This document shows, one piece after another, positions 52,299-61,213 of a DNA stretch of 64,000 bases; the first letter of the stretch is position 1, and each line of letters begins with the position of its first letter. The position numbers were made by a program, and so were the translations under genes. The stretch spans positions 1,392,210 through 1,456,209 of the forward strand of contig NZ_CP018258.1 in NCBI RefSeq assembly GCF_001953175.1, given 5' to 3'. This DNA comes from Dehalogenimonas formicexedens (lineage in GTDB: Bacteria; Chloroflexota; Dehalococcoidia; Dehalococcoidales; Dehalococcoidaceae). Under the pieces are notes generated by a model. The model made no database searches and was not told the origin of the DNA. It saw only the letters and a list, made by a program, of their open reading frames with translations.

Positions 52299-52553
52299 TT
52301 AGGCCGTCTTGACGGTAGCCATCCTCCTGCTGTTAGCCGTCGGCTTGAACTCCACCACTCCGTCCGCTAAAGCGAACAGGGTATGGTCTCTGCCGATACC
52401 TACATTTTCACCCGCCTTGATGGGGGTGCCGCGCTGGCGCACGATAATGGTCCCGGCCAGGACCCTCTCGCCGGAATACCGCTTGACGCCCAGCATCTTG
52501 GGTTTTGAATCTCGTCCGTTGCGACTTGAACCGCCGCCTTTCTTATGAGCCAT
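52299..52553 (-). CDS. rpmA: 50S ribosomal protein L27
   Basis: 84 residues, [19 protein letters not shown] start and [10 protein letters not shown] core. There is no N-terminal extension of the kind cleaved in Firmicutes, so the A-site tail starts right after Met. Second gene of the L21-L27-L31 operon. Confidence 0.97.
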   Translation of the reverse strand: MAHKKGGGSSRNGRDSKPKMLGVKRYSGERVLAGTIIVRQRGTPIKAGENVGIGRDHTLFALADGVVEFKPTANSRRMATVKTA

Positions 52554-52571
52554 TTAATCTGTTCTCCTCAA

Positions 52572-52895
52572 TTATTTGGGGGCAATGATATTTTCGATCT
52601 TCAACCGGGTGAAAACGGCTCGGCCACCGACGCGGGTGTGGGCGCGGGTCTTGGCCTTGAACCTGAGTCCGCGAACTTTCTCGCCCAGCCCCGTTCCCTC
52701 TGACTTGGCTACAACCTTGGCGCCTTCGATGACCGGTTTACCGGTCACGTTGTTGGAGCCGTCGGAAAAGAACAGCACGCGGTCCAATTCGACCGTGGCG
52801 CCGTCCTCGACGTTCAAATGGTCAACATCGAGAGATTGCCCCTCGGTTACCTTATATTGCTTGCCACCGGATTCAACTATCGCGTAAATGGTCAC
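52572..52895 (-). CDS. rplU: 50S ribosomal protein L21, start codon uncertain (GTG or ATT)
   Basis: About 106 residues: YAIVESGGKQYKV at the N-terminus and RGLRFKAKTRAHTRVGGRA near the end. L21 normally begins Met-Tyr-Ala-Ile. Here the Met position is an ATT codon (52887-52889), seven bases after GGAGG. The GTG two codons upstream (52895) is only one base from GGAGG, which is too close for normal initiation. I give the GTG as the conservative start and regard ATT as more likely. First gene of the operon. Confidence 0.92.
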   Translation of the reverse strand: MTIYAIVESGGKQYKVTEGQSLDVDHLNVEDGATVELDRVLFFSDGSNNVTGKPVIEGAKVVAKSEGTGLGEKVRGLRFKAKTRAHTRVGGRAVFTRLKIENIIAPK

Positions 52896-52968
52896 ACCTC
52901 CAGATAAAAACAACTTGCCATTATACCAATCCGAGACCTCTGGCGCAACCCCCGGTACCTCAGGCAAC

Positions 52969-54318
52969 CTAATGTCGGCTACTGGTGCTCTCGAGGCTGC
53001 AGGTCGAAGGTGCGGGTAATCTAAACAGATAGTACACTCCAGACAGACCGGCCACGAGTGAGGCGGTGATGATCGCCAGTTTGGCAGAGTCGATCATCCA
53101 TGACTCGGTGAAAGCCAGGCCTGTGATGAACACTGACATGGTGAAGCCTACCCCGCCAAGGATACCGGCGCCAATAATGTGTCTCCACTGGCAGGACGCC
53201 GGCTTAGTTATCCAGCCCAGCTTACTGATGAGGAAAGTCAACCCGATAATGCCTACCGGTTTGCCGATCAACAACCCGATGACGACTCCCAGTGCCGTTG
53301 GCTGTATCAGATCGATCTCACCGCCGAGGGCCACGCCTGCATTGGCCAGGGCGAATAATGGCATGATGAAAAAGGCGCTTATGGGAAGAAGCGCGTGCTC
53401 CAGACGGACCAGCGGGTTCTGGACGCTCTCATAGGCGTCACTCATTTTCTCTACCGCTTCCTGTTGTTGGTGAGTCAGCAGAATGTTTTTGCGCTGGGAC
53501 TCACCGCTTCCGAATACGTCAAGTTCCAACTTGCAGGTGTCGACAAACTCCTGGGAGGAGATCTTCTGCTTCACCGGTATTGTCAATGCCAGGATAACAC
53601 CGGCTATTGTGGCGTGTATTCCAGACTGGAAGATCAGATACCACAGCACCAGGCCAAGCGCCAGGTATGGTGTCAGCTTCTTGACACCGCCCGCGTTCAG
53701 GGCGATCAGACCTCCAATGACCAAACCCGCCCACCCCAGGCTTGACCAGTCGAGCGTCCCTGAGTAGGCAACGGCAATAATAAGGATAGCGCCAAGGTCG
53801 TCAATAACCGCCAGCGAAACCAGGAATACTTTCAACGCCATCGGCACTCGCTTGCCCAAAAGCATTAAAAAACCCAGGGCAAAAGCGATATCGGTTGCCA
53901 TGGGTATACCGAAACCCCGATATTCGCCTCCTTGAGCGGTGTTGATAGCCAGATATATTAATGCCGGGGCAATCATGCCCCCCAGTGCTGCCACCGCCGG
54001 GAAAGCAGCCTTAGCAGGTGAGGATAACTCGCCTACCATCAGTTCGCGTTTAATTTCTAGGCCGATAAGCAGGAAAAACAAGGCCATCAGTCCGTCATTG
54101 ATCCAGTGAGCCAGCGACAGTTCCAGGTGAAAACTGCCAATAATAACGCCGGCTTCGGTATGCAACGCGTCGAAATAATGGGTAGCCCATGGTGAATTGG
54201 CCACGACCATCGCGACCGCCGCCGCGCCGAAAAGTAAAACACCTCCGGCTGATTCCTGCCTGAGGAAACGCTCGATCGCGGTCACAAACTTGGAATTACT
54301 TATTGATAATCGCATCAT
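52969..54318 (-). CDS. nhaA: NhaA family Na+/H+ antiporter
   Basis: 449 residues with about 12 helices. The ion-binding Asp pair is in LAVIDDLGAI, and LIGLEIKRELMVGEL after helix 3 is typical of NhaA. It exchanges sodium for protons across the membrane. A soluble loop of about 55 residues between the halves (about 255-310) is longer than in E. coli NhaA but common in other phyla. Confidence 0.94.
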   Translation of the reverse strand: MMRLSISNSKFVTAIERFLRQESAGGVLLFGAAAVAMVVANSPWATHYFDALHTEAGVIIGSFHLELSLAHWINDGLMALFFLLIGLEIKRELMVGELSSPAKAAFPAVAALGGMIAPALIYLAINTAQGGEYRGFGIPMATDIAFALGFLMLLGKRVPMALKVFLVSLAVIDDLGAILIIAVAYSGTLDWSSLGWAGLVIGGLIALNAGGVKKLTPYLALGLVLWYLIFQSGIHATIAGVILALTIPVKQKISSQEFVDTCKLELDVFGSGESQRKNILLTHQQQEAVEKMSDAYESVQNPLVRLEHALLPISAFFIMPLFALANAGVALGGEIDLIQPTALGVVIGLLIGKPVGIIGLTFLISKLGWITKPASCQWRHIIGAGILGGVGFTMSVFITGLAFTESWMIDSAKLAIITASLVAGLSGVYYLFRLPAPSTCSLESTSSRH

Positions 54319-54423
54319 GCCAACTCAATAGTCTACGAGCGGCCATTTTACGGCATACCGCCTTTTCCCGTCTAGCGGCGGTCCGTTTTACCCCCTCCCC
54401 CCGCCCGTGTTACACTTCCCGCC

Positions 54424-54936
54424 ATGACCTGCCTGGCTAAAAAAGAACTCCTGGTTCTGATCAACGGCGAGCCGTCGCTGCTGACCGGTTATCTGTGCCT
54501 CGCTGACCAGGTTCAACCTAATGGTATCGACCTGACCCTGAAAGAGATCTGCGCCATCGAGGGGCTGGGCATCATTCCTGTCGATAACGCCGATCGCCGG
54601 CTATCAAATCTCCAACACCTGCCTTTCGACAACGATCATCGAATCCACCTCAAACCGGGTAATTACCTGATCACTTACAATGAGATCGTGAGCCTGCCCA
54701 AAGATGTCATGGCGCTCGGAAGGACGAGGTCCAGCTTGCTGCGCTGCGGTGCTGCCATCCATACCGCCGTCTGGGACGCGGGGTATTCGGGTCGATCGCA
54801 GTCGTTGTTCGTGGTCTACAACAAGGATGGTATCATCCTCGAGAAGAACGCGCGCCTGCTGCAGTTGGTCTTCTTCCGTCTTGGTGCGGAGACCGAAGGC
54901 TACTCCGGCATTTACCAGAACGAGAATACCCGTTAG
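54424..54936 (+). CDS. dUTPase/dCTP-deaminase superfamily protein, dUTPase-like
   Basis: 170 residues. GRTRSSLLRCGAAIHTAVWDAGYSGRS matches motifs 2-3 of the superfamily. The Glu that makes dCTP deaminases deaminate is absent, whereas the Asp in the position used by dUTPases (WDAGY) is present. It therefore more likely hydrolyses dUTP to dUMP and protects DNA from uracil, as in archaeal-type dUTPases. No clear ribosome-binding site. Confidence 0.75.
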   Translation: MTCLAKKELLVLINGEPSLLTGYLCLADQVQPNGIDLTLKEICAIEGLGIIPVDNADRRLSNLQHLPFDNDHRIHLKPGNYLITYNEIVSLPKDVMALGRTRSSLLRCGAAIHTAVWDAGYSGRSQSLFVVYNKDGIILEKNARLLQLVFFRLGAETEGYSGIYQNENTR

Positions 54937-55004
54937 TTGTTCTGAAGCGACTTGATCTCGCCGTCTTCCTCGAAGCCCGCGGCACGGCGGGCCAGGTCCA
55001 CCCT

Positions 55005-55124
55005 TCAACCCTTCCCCTGTTTGCACCAGTCCTCGCATTGCTGTGCCAGCGCCTCTTCAAGGTAGGCGAACCCGCATTCTTCGCAGATGAAGTAGTTCTT
55101 ACCGTTTTGGCTGATCTGCTTCAT
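55005..55124 (-). CDS. Tiny zinc-ribbon protein (39 aa)
   Basis: 39 residues: MKQISQNGKNYFICEECGFAY, then a helix with CEDWC. Cys14, Cys17, Cys31 and Cys35 would form one zinc site. It starts five bases after the stop of the membrane protein gene at 55130, so probably translated from the same mRNA. Related small proteins with this CEECG...C pattern occur in many bacteria; function unknown. Confidence 0.6.
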   Translation of the reverse strand: MKQISQNGKNYFICEECGFAYLEEALAQQCEDWCKQGKG

Positions 55125-55129
55125 GTCAT

Positions 55130-56011
55130 TTACTTATGAAGAGTCCAGACCCAACTAACCGAATTCGAACGGTATTCTGCTTTCAATGTGCCATAAGAGA
55201 ATGTCCCGGTCATTGGGTAAGATGCCCCGTCGTTCGTGTGTGCCTCACCCGTGAACACCCCGTTTGTGATCTTACCGAACAGCACCGGGCCAAGTACGTC
55301 TCCCGCCCCGTCGATTTGCACGCTGGCAGGCCCACTATTCGACATCGGGCTGCCTCCCATCTGGGAATAAATCGTAAATGTCTGGGTTCCGGTATATGTC
55401 GAGGCGCCCCCGGGATCGGTCGATTGCGTTGTCCCCGAACCGAAGATCGTGTCTATCAAATTATATTGCTGATTCAGGTAATACAGTCCGAAACCGAACA
55501 CTCCGAGCATGACCAGGGTCATAATAAATCCCGCTGGTCCTCGATGTGCCGAAGCAGCAGACATCTTCCCGTAGGCTGGTCTGGCAGCCGGTGATTTCTT
55601 TCCAGCTACCGAAGGTTGGCCGCCTTGTGCGGCTTCTTGCCCGCCCCCGCCATCGTTGTCTTCAGGCTGATCCTGTGTTGGTTTTGGAGTGACGACAACT
55701 GTGACCGTCGCCTGAGAAGTCTTGAACGTGCCCGTCGTTGTCCCCTGAACGCCTATCATGTAGCTGCCGGGAGGCGTTGCCGCGGAGACCACCACATGGA
55801 GCATGGCCGCTCCGCTGCCGGGAACAACATTCGGCGCAACCTCGGCGACAATACCCGCCCCACCCCAATCTGTCGCCACCCCAAGCTGTACCGGCTGCGC
55901 CTGTCCTTGCGCCTCGACTGTTATCGGGATTGAGGCGGAACCGCCGGGTGAAAGCGCGACCACCGGGCTGCCGGCGCGGACAGTGAAATCGAACTCCCAA
56001 TTACCCTTCAT
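55130..56011 (-). CDS. Membrane protein with Ig-like N-terminal domain
   Basis: 293 residues from the ATG at 56011 (AGAGGC site upstream). Residues 1-105 form a beta-rich domain with the pattern of an NEW3-like or COG1470-type Ig fold (GSASIPITVEAQ, then LHVVVSAATPPGSYMIGV). A low-complexity Gly/Gln/Pro linker follows, one membrane helix (about 160-180), then a beta-rich C-terminal domain. No signal peptide. Function unknown. Confidence 0.7.
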   Translation of the reverse strand: MKGNWEFDFTVRAGSPVVALSPGGSASIPITVEAQGQAQPVQLGVATDWGGAGIVAEVAPNVVPGSGAAMLHVVVSAATPPGSYMIGVQGTTTGTFKTSQATVTVVVTPKPTQDQPEDNDGGGGQEAAQGGQPSVAGKKSPAARPAYGKMSAASAHRGPAGFIMTLVMLGVFGFGLYYLNQQYNLIDTIFGSGTTQSTDPGGASTYTGTQTFTIYSQMGGSPMSNSGPASVQIDGAGDVLGPVLFGKITNGVFTGEAHTNDGASYPMTGTFSYGTLKAEYRSNSVSWVWTLHK

Positions 56012-56197
56012 ATCAGCCTCTTCTGGCGATGAGTTCAAGGAGGGCGGGTCGTTGGCGAAATGCTATTCTTTAGATGTTTAATTGTCAATAAATCTGATTA
56101 ACCATTTCCCCGGCGAAATCCGGAATTCATAGCGGGAGGCAAGCCCCGAACGCTATAATGCAATTCGAATTGATTACAGACTACTGGAGCTCGAATA

Positions 56198-56878
56198 ATG
56201 GATAAATCAAGATTCGTCATCATGCATAACACCATCAGTTTGGATGGCTCATTCACGGGTTTCGACGTGAATATGAGTCTCCATTATGAGATAGCGGGTA
56301 GTTATAAAACTGAAGCAACCGTAATTGGCTCCGACACGATAGTAACCGGAATAGAGATGTACGGCGGCGTTCCTGAGGAAAAAGAACAGGACCTCGTGAA
56401 GCCGAGCCGGAACCGCGATTTACCGTATTGGATAGTGGTAGACACCCAGGGTAAAACGAAAGGCATGCTTCATGCTTGCAGGTCATTCGAATTTTGCAGA
56501 GACATCATTGTACTGATATCCGAAAAAACGGATATGGATTTTGTTCGGTACCTTGAAGCAAGGAACTACGATTTTTTGGTTTGTGGAAAGGATCATGTTG
56601 ATTTCCATACCGCGTTTGAACGGCTCGATTCCAATTACGGACTCAGGAGATTTTTGATCGACTCGGGACCGACATTGAATGGAGTCTTAATTACTGAGGG
56701 ATTGGTTGATGAGATCAGCCTGGTAATCTCACCTGTTTTGGTGGGGGAAAATTCTACACAAAGATTCCTTAACCAGCTTAATCGGGAAAATCATCCTCTT
56801 CCTTTGAAATTGTTACAATGTGAACGGTTGAAAGAGGACCTTATACTGTTAAAATACCAGGTAATGAAACCAGTTTAA
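56198..56878 (+). CDS. RibD C-terminal-domain reductase (dihydrofolate-reductase fold)
   Basis: 226 residues. MHNTISLDGSFTGFDVNM at the N-terminus and LIDSGPTLNGVLITEGLVDEISLVISPVL near the C-terminus are typical of stand-alone RibD_C proteins, which reduce ribosylamino-pyrimidines or related substrates with NADPH. No deaminase domain. The precise substrate is uncertain. It lies 16 bp before the aminotransferase gene. Confidence 0.85.
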   Translation: MDKSRFVIMHNTISLDGSFTGFDVNMSLHYEIAGSYKTEATVIGSDTIVTGIEMYGGVPEEKEQDLVKPSRNRDLPYWIVVDTQGKTKGMLHACRSFEFCRDIIVLISEKTDMDFVRYLEARNYDFLVCGKDHVDFHTAFERLDSNYGLRRFLIDSGPTLNGVLITEGLVDEISLVISPVLVGENSTQRFLNQLNRENHPLPLKLLQCERLKEDLILLKYQVMKPV

Positions 56879-56894
56879 AGCATATAATATCTGT

Positions 56895-58103
56895 ATGAAA
56901 TACAATTTCGATCGTATTATCGAGCGCTCCAACACCGGCTCCGTCAAATGGGATTTGCGCAAGGAAATCTTCGGCACTGAAGACGTCATCCCAATGTGGG
57001 TTGCCGACATGGACTTCGAAGTAGCCGAGCCCATCACCACCGCCCTCCGGGAACGCACCGGGCATCTGATTTATGGTTATACCTACCCCGAATCATCTCT
57101 CATCAAAGCCGTCATCAACCGCCTGCAGCGCAAATACAATTGGAAGGTCGAACCGGACTGGCTGGTTTTCACTCCCGGCGTCATCCCGGCCATCGCCGCC
57201 GCCCTGAAGGCGTTTACCCATCCCGGTGATGCCGTGGTCATCAACGACCCGGTCTACCACCCCTTCTGGTCCTTGGTTGCGGGCGCGGGCTGCCGGGTCG
57301 CCGATAGTCCGCTCCGGTTCGAAGGCGGGCATTACTCTATGGACTGCGAAAATCTAAAGGCCAGGTTCAACCCGCCCCACCCCGGCTTCATGGCTCCGCC
57401 GCAGCCAAAGCTGATGATCTTATGTAATCCCCACAACCCCGTAGGGCGGGTATACTCGCCGGACGAACTGAGAAAGGTCGGCGAGATCGCCATCAACTCG
57501 GGAGCGATCGTTATTTCAGATGAGGTCCACTGTGAACTCCTCTTTGACGGCAACAAGCACACTCCTTTTGCCACTCTTTCGGAAGAATTGGCCCGGAACT
57601 CCATCACCTGCATGTCGGCTTCCAAGACATTCAATCTGGCTGGCCTCGCTGCCTCGGTCATCATCATCCCCAATCCCAAACTCCGCGCCGATTTCCAGGC
57701 AGCCCGATCCGGTATCATGCCTCAGCCTGACACGATGGCCCTCACCGCCCTCGAAGCCGCCTTCCGCGACGGCGACGACTGGCTGGCACAGCTTTCAGCT
57801 TACTTGCAGGGTAACTTGGATTTCCTGGTAGATTTCTTCGGGAAGCGGATCCCCAAGATCAGAGTAGTGCGCCCTGAAGGCACCTACCTGGTCTGGTTGG
57901 ACTGCCGGGGATTGGGAATGGATTCAAAACAACTGCGGGATTTCTTTATCATCAGGGCAAAAGTTGGTCTCGACGAGGGTTACAGATTTGGGCCGGCAGG
58001 CGAGGGGTTTATGAGAATGAATATCGCTAGTCCGAGGTCTCTATTACAAGAAGCGTTGAATCGAATCGAACAAGCGACCACTGAATCCGGATGGGTCCTC
58101 TAG
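56895..58103 (+). CDS. MalY/PatB family PLP-dependent cystathionine beta-lyase/aminotransferase
   Basis: 402 residues of fold type I. MWVADMDFEVAEPITTALRER is the family start, NPHNPVGRVYSPDEL the substrate-anchoring Asn region, ISDEVHCEL the Asp that holds PLP, and SASKTFNLAGL the Schiff-base Lys. It likely splits cystathionine or cysteine S-conjugates. Its stop overlaps that of the convergent lipid-kinase gene by 4 bp. Confidence 0.92.
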   Translation: MKYNFDRIIERSNTGSVKWDLRKEIFGTEDVIPMWVADMDFEVAEPITTALRERTGHLIYGYTYPESSLIKAVINRLQRKYNWKVEPDWLVFTPGVIPAIAAALKAFTHPGDAVVINDPVYHPFWSLVAGAGCRVADSPLRFEGGHYSMDCENLKARFNPPHPGFMAPPQPKLMILCNPHNPVGRVYSPDELRKVGEIAINSGAIVISDEVHCELLFDGNKHTPFATLSEELARNSITCMSASKTFNLAGLAASVIIIPNPKLRADFQAARSGIMPQPDTMALTALEAAFRDGDDWLAQLSAYLQGNLDFLVDFFGKRIPKIRVVRPEGTYLVWLDCRGLGMDSKQLRDFFIIRAKVGLDEGYRFGPAGEGFMRMNIASPRSLLQEALNRIEQATTESGWVL

Positions 58104-59017
58104 ACAATCACACTCAACGCCCCGGGCAATAACGAAAACCTGAACGCCCCCTCCCCGATGATCTCCCCGTCAGCCTGCAGAAGCAGGCGCTCGACGGATG
58201 ACAGGTCCACCTTTGATGCCCGCTCAACCTTGACCTTGGGGTGGGTGACGTGCGTGCCCTTGTAAACGCGCGGGAACGCTTGGACGAGCTCAAACTTTCC
58301 GATATCGCCGATGGTCAGGACTTCGAATAACTGGTCGGCAAGGTGGGCGTCGGGGGCTACTTTCATTCCGCCGCCGAAATACTTGCCGTTGGCAACTATC
58401 ACCGAGAGAACTTTCTTGTGTCTCTCATCGGTTTCGTCGAGTTTTATCTTGATGCGCTTGTTCCGGTAGGCCACCAGAGTCTTGAAAACGCCGACAACAT
58501 AAGAAACCGGCCCCCGGAATATCTTCGGCAGTTTTCGGCGGGTTTCGGTGGCTTCGGCATCGAACCCCACACCGGCGGCGTTCACGAAATACCTTTTGCC
58601 GGAAGTGCCGTTGATCCCCCACTCGATAACACCGACATCTACCTTAATCCGTTTGTCGGAAAGGAGATGATGGCAGGCCCGGTCGGGGTTGCGGGGAATG
58701 CCGAGCGACCGCACAAAATCGGACCCGGTGCCGGTATTCACCACTCCCAGGGCGACCTGGTGGTCCGGGACGGAAAGCAAGCCGTTGACAACCTCATTGA
58801 TCGTGCCGTCGCCGCCAACCGCCACGATGTAACGATAATGTTGTTTGGTTGCTTCCCGGGCTAATTCGATGGCATGGCCGACTCTCTCGGTGAAGACGAC
58901 ATCGTATTTGATGCCGAGCTTCTCGAGCTGTTGCTTGATGTGCGGCCAATGCTTGGCGGAGGCGCCGCATCCCGCGACAGGATTGACGATAACTTTGGCG
59001 ACAGCCTTTTGGGGCAT
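58100..59017 (-). CDS. Diacylglycerol/sphingosine kinase-like lipid kinase (YegS/DagK type)
   Basis: 305 residues. VIVNPVAGCGAS, VVAVGGDGTINEVVNGL (the GGDGT nucleotide site) and TGTGSDFVRSLGIP are the signatures of the catalytic domain. It phosphorylates a membrane lipid, probably diacylglycerol, to recycle phospholipid. The ATG at 59017 is preferred to the GTG next to it by spacing from AAGGAG. Confidence 0.93.
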   Translation of the reverse strand: MPQKAVAKVIVNPVAGCGASAKHWPHIKQQLEKLGIKYDVVFTERVGHAIELAREATKQHYRYIVAVGGDGTINEVVNGLLSVPDHQVALGVVNTGTGSDFVRSLGIPRNPDRACHHLLSDKRIKVDVGVIEWGINGTSGKRYFVNAAGVGFDAEATETRRKLPKIFRGPVSYVVGVFKTLVAYRNKRIKIKLDETDERHKKVLSVIVANGKYFGGGMKVAPDAHLADQLFEVLTIGDIGKFELVQAFPRVYKGTHVTHPKVKVERASKVDLSSVERLLLQADGEIIGEGAFRFSLLPGALSVIV

Positions 59018-59164
59018 CACCGCTCCTTTTTGGAATATTCCATTTTACCACAGCATGTCGAGGCTCCTGACATTATGACAATTTGCCCGTTACTATTATC
59101 GAACAAGCCTTTTCGGGGCTGTGGTATAGTAAATCGAAATCTGTCGCGCATTCCCGAGAGGCCG

Positions 59165-59680
59165 ATGCAAAAACGAGACTCGCTGAAAGAAAAAGAGAAT
59201 AAGCTCGCCGGTCTCTTCGACGAATACTATGACCGCATCGTCCGCTACGCCTACGCCCGCATCGGCGACCAGCGGGATTCCGAGGACATCGCCTCCGAGG
59301 TATTCGTCAAAGCTCTGAAATCCCTCGGTTCCTTCGAAGAACGGGGGTTGCCGATGGGCGCCTGGCTGTTCAAAATAGCCCACAACCTGGTCGTCGATTA
59401 CCATCGTAAAAACAGCCATGTGAAAAAGGTAGAGTTGGAGAAGGTCGAAATAGAATCGGATAGCGACCCGGTACTCGACACCGAAAGAAAGCTACAGATG
59501 GAAATGGTGCGCCAGGCGATGGCAGACCTCACCGAAGATCAACGGGAGGTCATCCAATTGAGGTTCTTCGGCGGGTTGTCCTCAGCGGAAACGGCGGCCC
59601 TGATGGACAAGAGTGACGGAGCGGTCCGCGAAGCCCAGTCCGCCGCGCTTAAAAAACTCAGGATCAAACTGACCAGATGA
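59165..59680 (+). CDS. ECF-type RNA polymerase sigma factor
   Basis: 171 residues: sigma region 2 at about 10-80 (LFDEYYDRIVRYAYARIGDQ, then EDIASEVFVKALKSL) and region 4 at about 110-168 (LTEDQREVIQLRFFGGLSSAETAALM). The ATG at 59165 has GAGAGG upstream. A longer frame to 58874 overlaps the lipid kinase on the other strand and is rejected. The next gene overlaps by 4 bp and is the likely anti-sigma factor. Confidence 0.93.
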   Translation: MQKRDSLKEKENKLAGLFDEYYDRIVRYAYARIGDQRDSEDIASEVFVKALKSLGSFEERGLPMGAWLFKIAHNLVVDYHRKNSHVKKVELEKVEIESDSDPVLDTERKLQMEMVRQAMADLTEDQREVIQLRFFGGLSSAETAALMDKSDGAVREAQSAALKKLRIKLTR

Positions 59681-60528
59681 ATAAAGACATGAAAACCATG
59701 GATTTTAATACTGTCCTGGACCAATGCGTCGACCGGCTGAGTCGCGGGGCGACCCTCGAATCATGCCTGGCCGATTATCCCGAATACTCCGCGGAGCTCA
59801 AACCCGCCCTGGAAGCAGCCGCCGGTCTTTCCCTCGTTACCCGTATCAAGGTGCCGGACGCATCCCGGAGAGAGGCCCGAAAGCGCCTGCTTGAAGCCCT
59901 CGACAAGCGCCGCAAGACCTCGTTTTGGGCTTGGATTGCCGCCAAGGCCCCGGCATGGGGTACTGTGGTCAGCATTTTCCTTGTGGTTGTGATTGGATTG
60001 GTGGGACTGAACACCGCCGCGCCCGGCTCGATCCCGACGATAGTCGCTACAAACCCGGCCGGTACCCCCTCCGCAAGCAACAATTTCCGTTTCCTGGTCA
60101 GCGACGCGCCCAATGATATCGCCGATTTCACGAGTCTTGTCGTAACCGTCGACCACGTGGCGCTGCTCAAAACCAGTGGAGGGGATGCCTGGGTCACCTT
60201 CACCCCGGAAGTGGCGGATTTTGACCTGGTGCAGCTTCCCGGTGACATCACCCAGCAGCTCTGGCAGGGTGTTGTCCCGGACGGCCAGTACACCAAGGTT
60301 GAGATTTATGTCAAGAATATCGCCGGCACCCTCAAGGACGGTCAGACCGCTGAAGTCAAACTGCCCAGTGGCAAACTCCAGGTATCCCTCCCATTCGTCG
60401 TCGGCAGCGATAAGGTCACTTCGTTCACCTTTGACATCACCGCCAATAAGACCGGCCAGGGTTCGGGCAAATATATTCTCAATCCCCAGGCTGGCCAGAG
60501 CGGCGCCGTTTACGAACCGAAGAACTGA
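59677..60528 (+). CDS. Probable membrane anti-sigma factor with external DUF4382 domain
   Basis: 283 residues: a helical cytoplasmic domain (1-85) with CLADYPEYSAELKPALEAA, a pattern common in anti-sigma partners of this ECF group, then one membrane helix (about 93-115). An external beta-rich domain (about 128-275) follows with FLVSDAPNDIADFTSLVVTVDHVAL, a DUF4382 signature. It starts inside the sigma stop (ATGA). It presumably holds the sigma factor at the membrane until a signal at the outer domain frees it. Confidence 0.82.
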   Translation: MNKDMKTMDFNTVLDQCVDRLSRGATLESCLADYPEYSAELKPALEAAAGLSLVTRIKVPDASRREARKRLLEALDKRRKTSFWAWIAAKAPAWGTVVSIFLVVVIGLVGLNTAAPGSIPTIVATNPAGTPSASNNFRFLVSDAPNDIADFTSLVVTVDHVALLKTSGGDAWVTFTPEVADFDLVQLPGDITQQLWQGVVPDGQYTKVEIYVKNIAGTLKDGQTAEVKLPSGKLQVSLPFVVGSDKVTSFTFDITANKTGQGSGKYILNPQAGQSGAVYEPKN

Positions 60529-60563
60529 ACCCCGACCCGGGATAACTCACCCCGGCCGGGTGT

Positions 60564-60734
60564 TTAACCCCACCAGTGCCCTGTCAATACCCTGAACGCC
60601 GCGCCGATGATGAACAGGATCAGGAAAATCCAGAAAAGGACGACGGCGAGTCCGGTTATCGCCGCGGCGATGCCGCCGAAGCCGAAAATCGCGGCAATGA
60701 TCGCCAGGATGAACAGTAATACGACCAGCCCCAT
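60564..60734 (-). CDS. DUF1328 family small membrane protein
   Basis: 56 residues, almost all hydrophobic, with FILAIIAAIFGFGGIAAAI and a second helix, the DUF1328/YtjA pattern. A GGAGGAG site precedes the ATG at 60734. Function unknown; members are often stress-induced. Convergent with the anti-sigma gene. Confidence 0.85.
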   Translation of the reverse strand: MGLVVLLFILAIIAAIFGFGGIAAAITGLAVVLFWIFLILFIIGAAFRVLTGHWWG

Positions 60735-60787
60735 AAGAATCTCCTCCCTTTTGAATTCACGCAGAACGTTAAGCCAGACCGGCGACT

Positions 60788-60952
60788 CTATTGCTCCCTG
60801 ACGGGAGTTTCGCAGAACTCTTTCAACTGTTCCTCGCTCATGCTGCCGGCGATTTTGGCCGCCTGCCTGCTGTAGCCAGCCGGGGTTTTCCCTTTTTTTA
60901 TGGACTCGGCAATGCACATGACTTTTTGTTGTTTTTTTGACGTGCTCGGCAT
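60788..60952 (-). CDS. DUF3008-like small protein
   Basis: 54 residues, MPSTSKKQQKVMCIAESIKK start then a KTPAGYSRQAAKIAGSMS segment, which matches the small DUF3008 family of unknown function. A GGGTGATGG site lies upstream of the ATG at 60952. It precedes the DUF1328 gene by 53 bp, and the two may form a stress-related pair. Confidence 0.75.
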   Translation of the reverse strand: MPSTSKKQQKVMCIAESIKKGKTPAGYSRQAAKIAGSMSEEQLKEFCETPVREQ

Positions 60953-61213
60953 GCAACCATCACCCCCCATCCTGCCTCTTCATATTTAAGCCTATGCCGT
61001 TCAATCTTATAATCCGTAAATCTACTCATCATTAAGAAATGTGTTGCGCATTTTTTGGCGGATTTCTACGTAAATGCTTACGAATACCCACGATTTTCCG
61101 GATTGTATTCGCGCCAGACAGTCTCTGGTACGATCGTAATAAAGGATCCGGCCTGACAAAATCCCCGGTGTCACGTTTCTATCAACGGAACCACTCGAAA
61201 AGGAGAACGGAAA

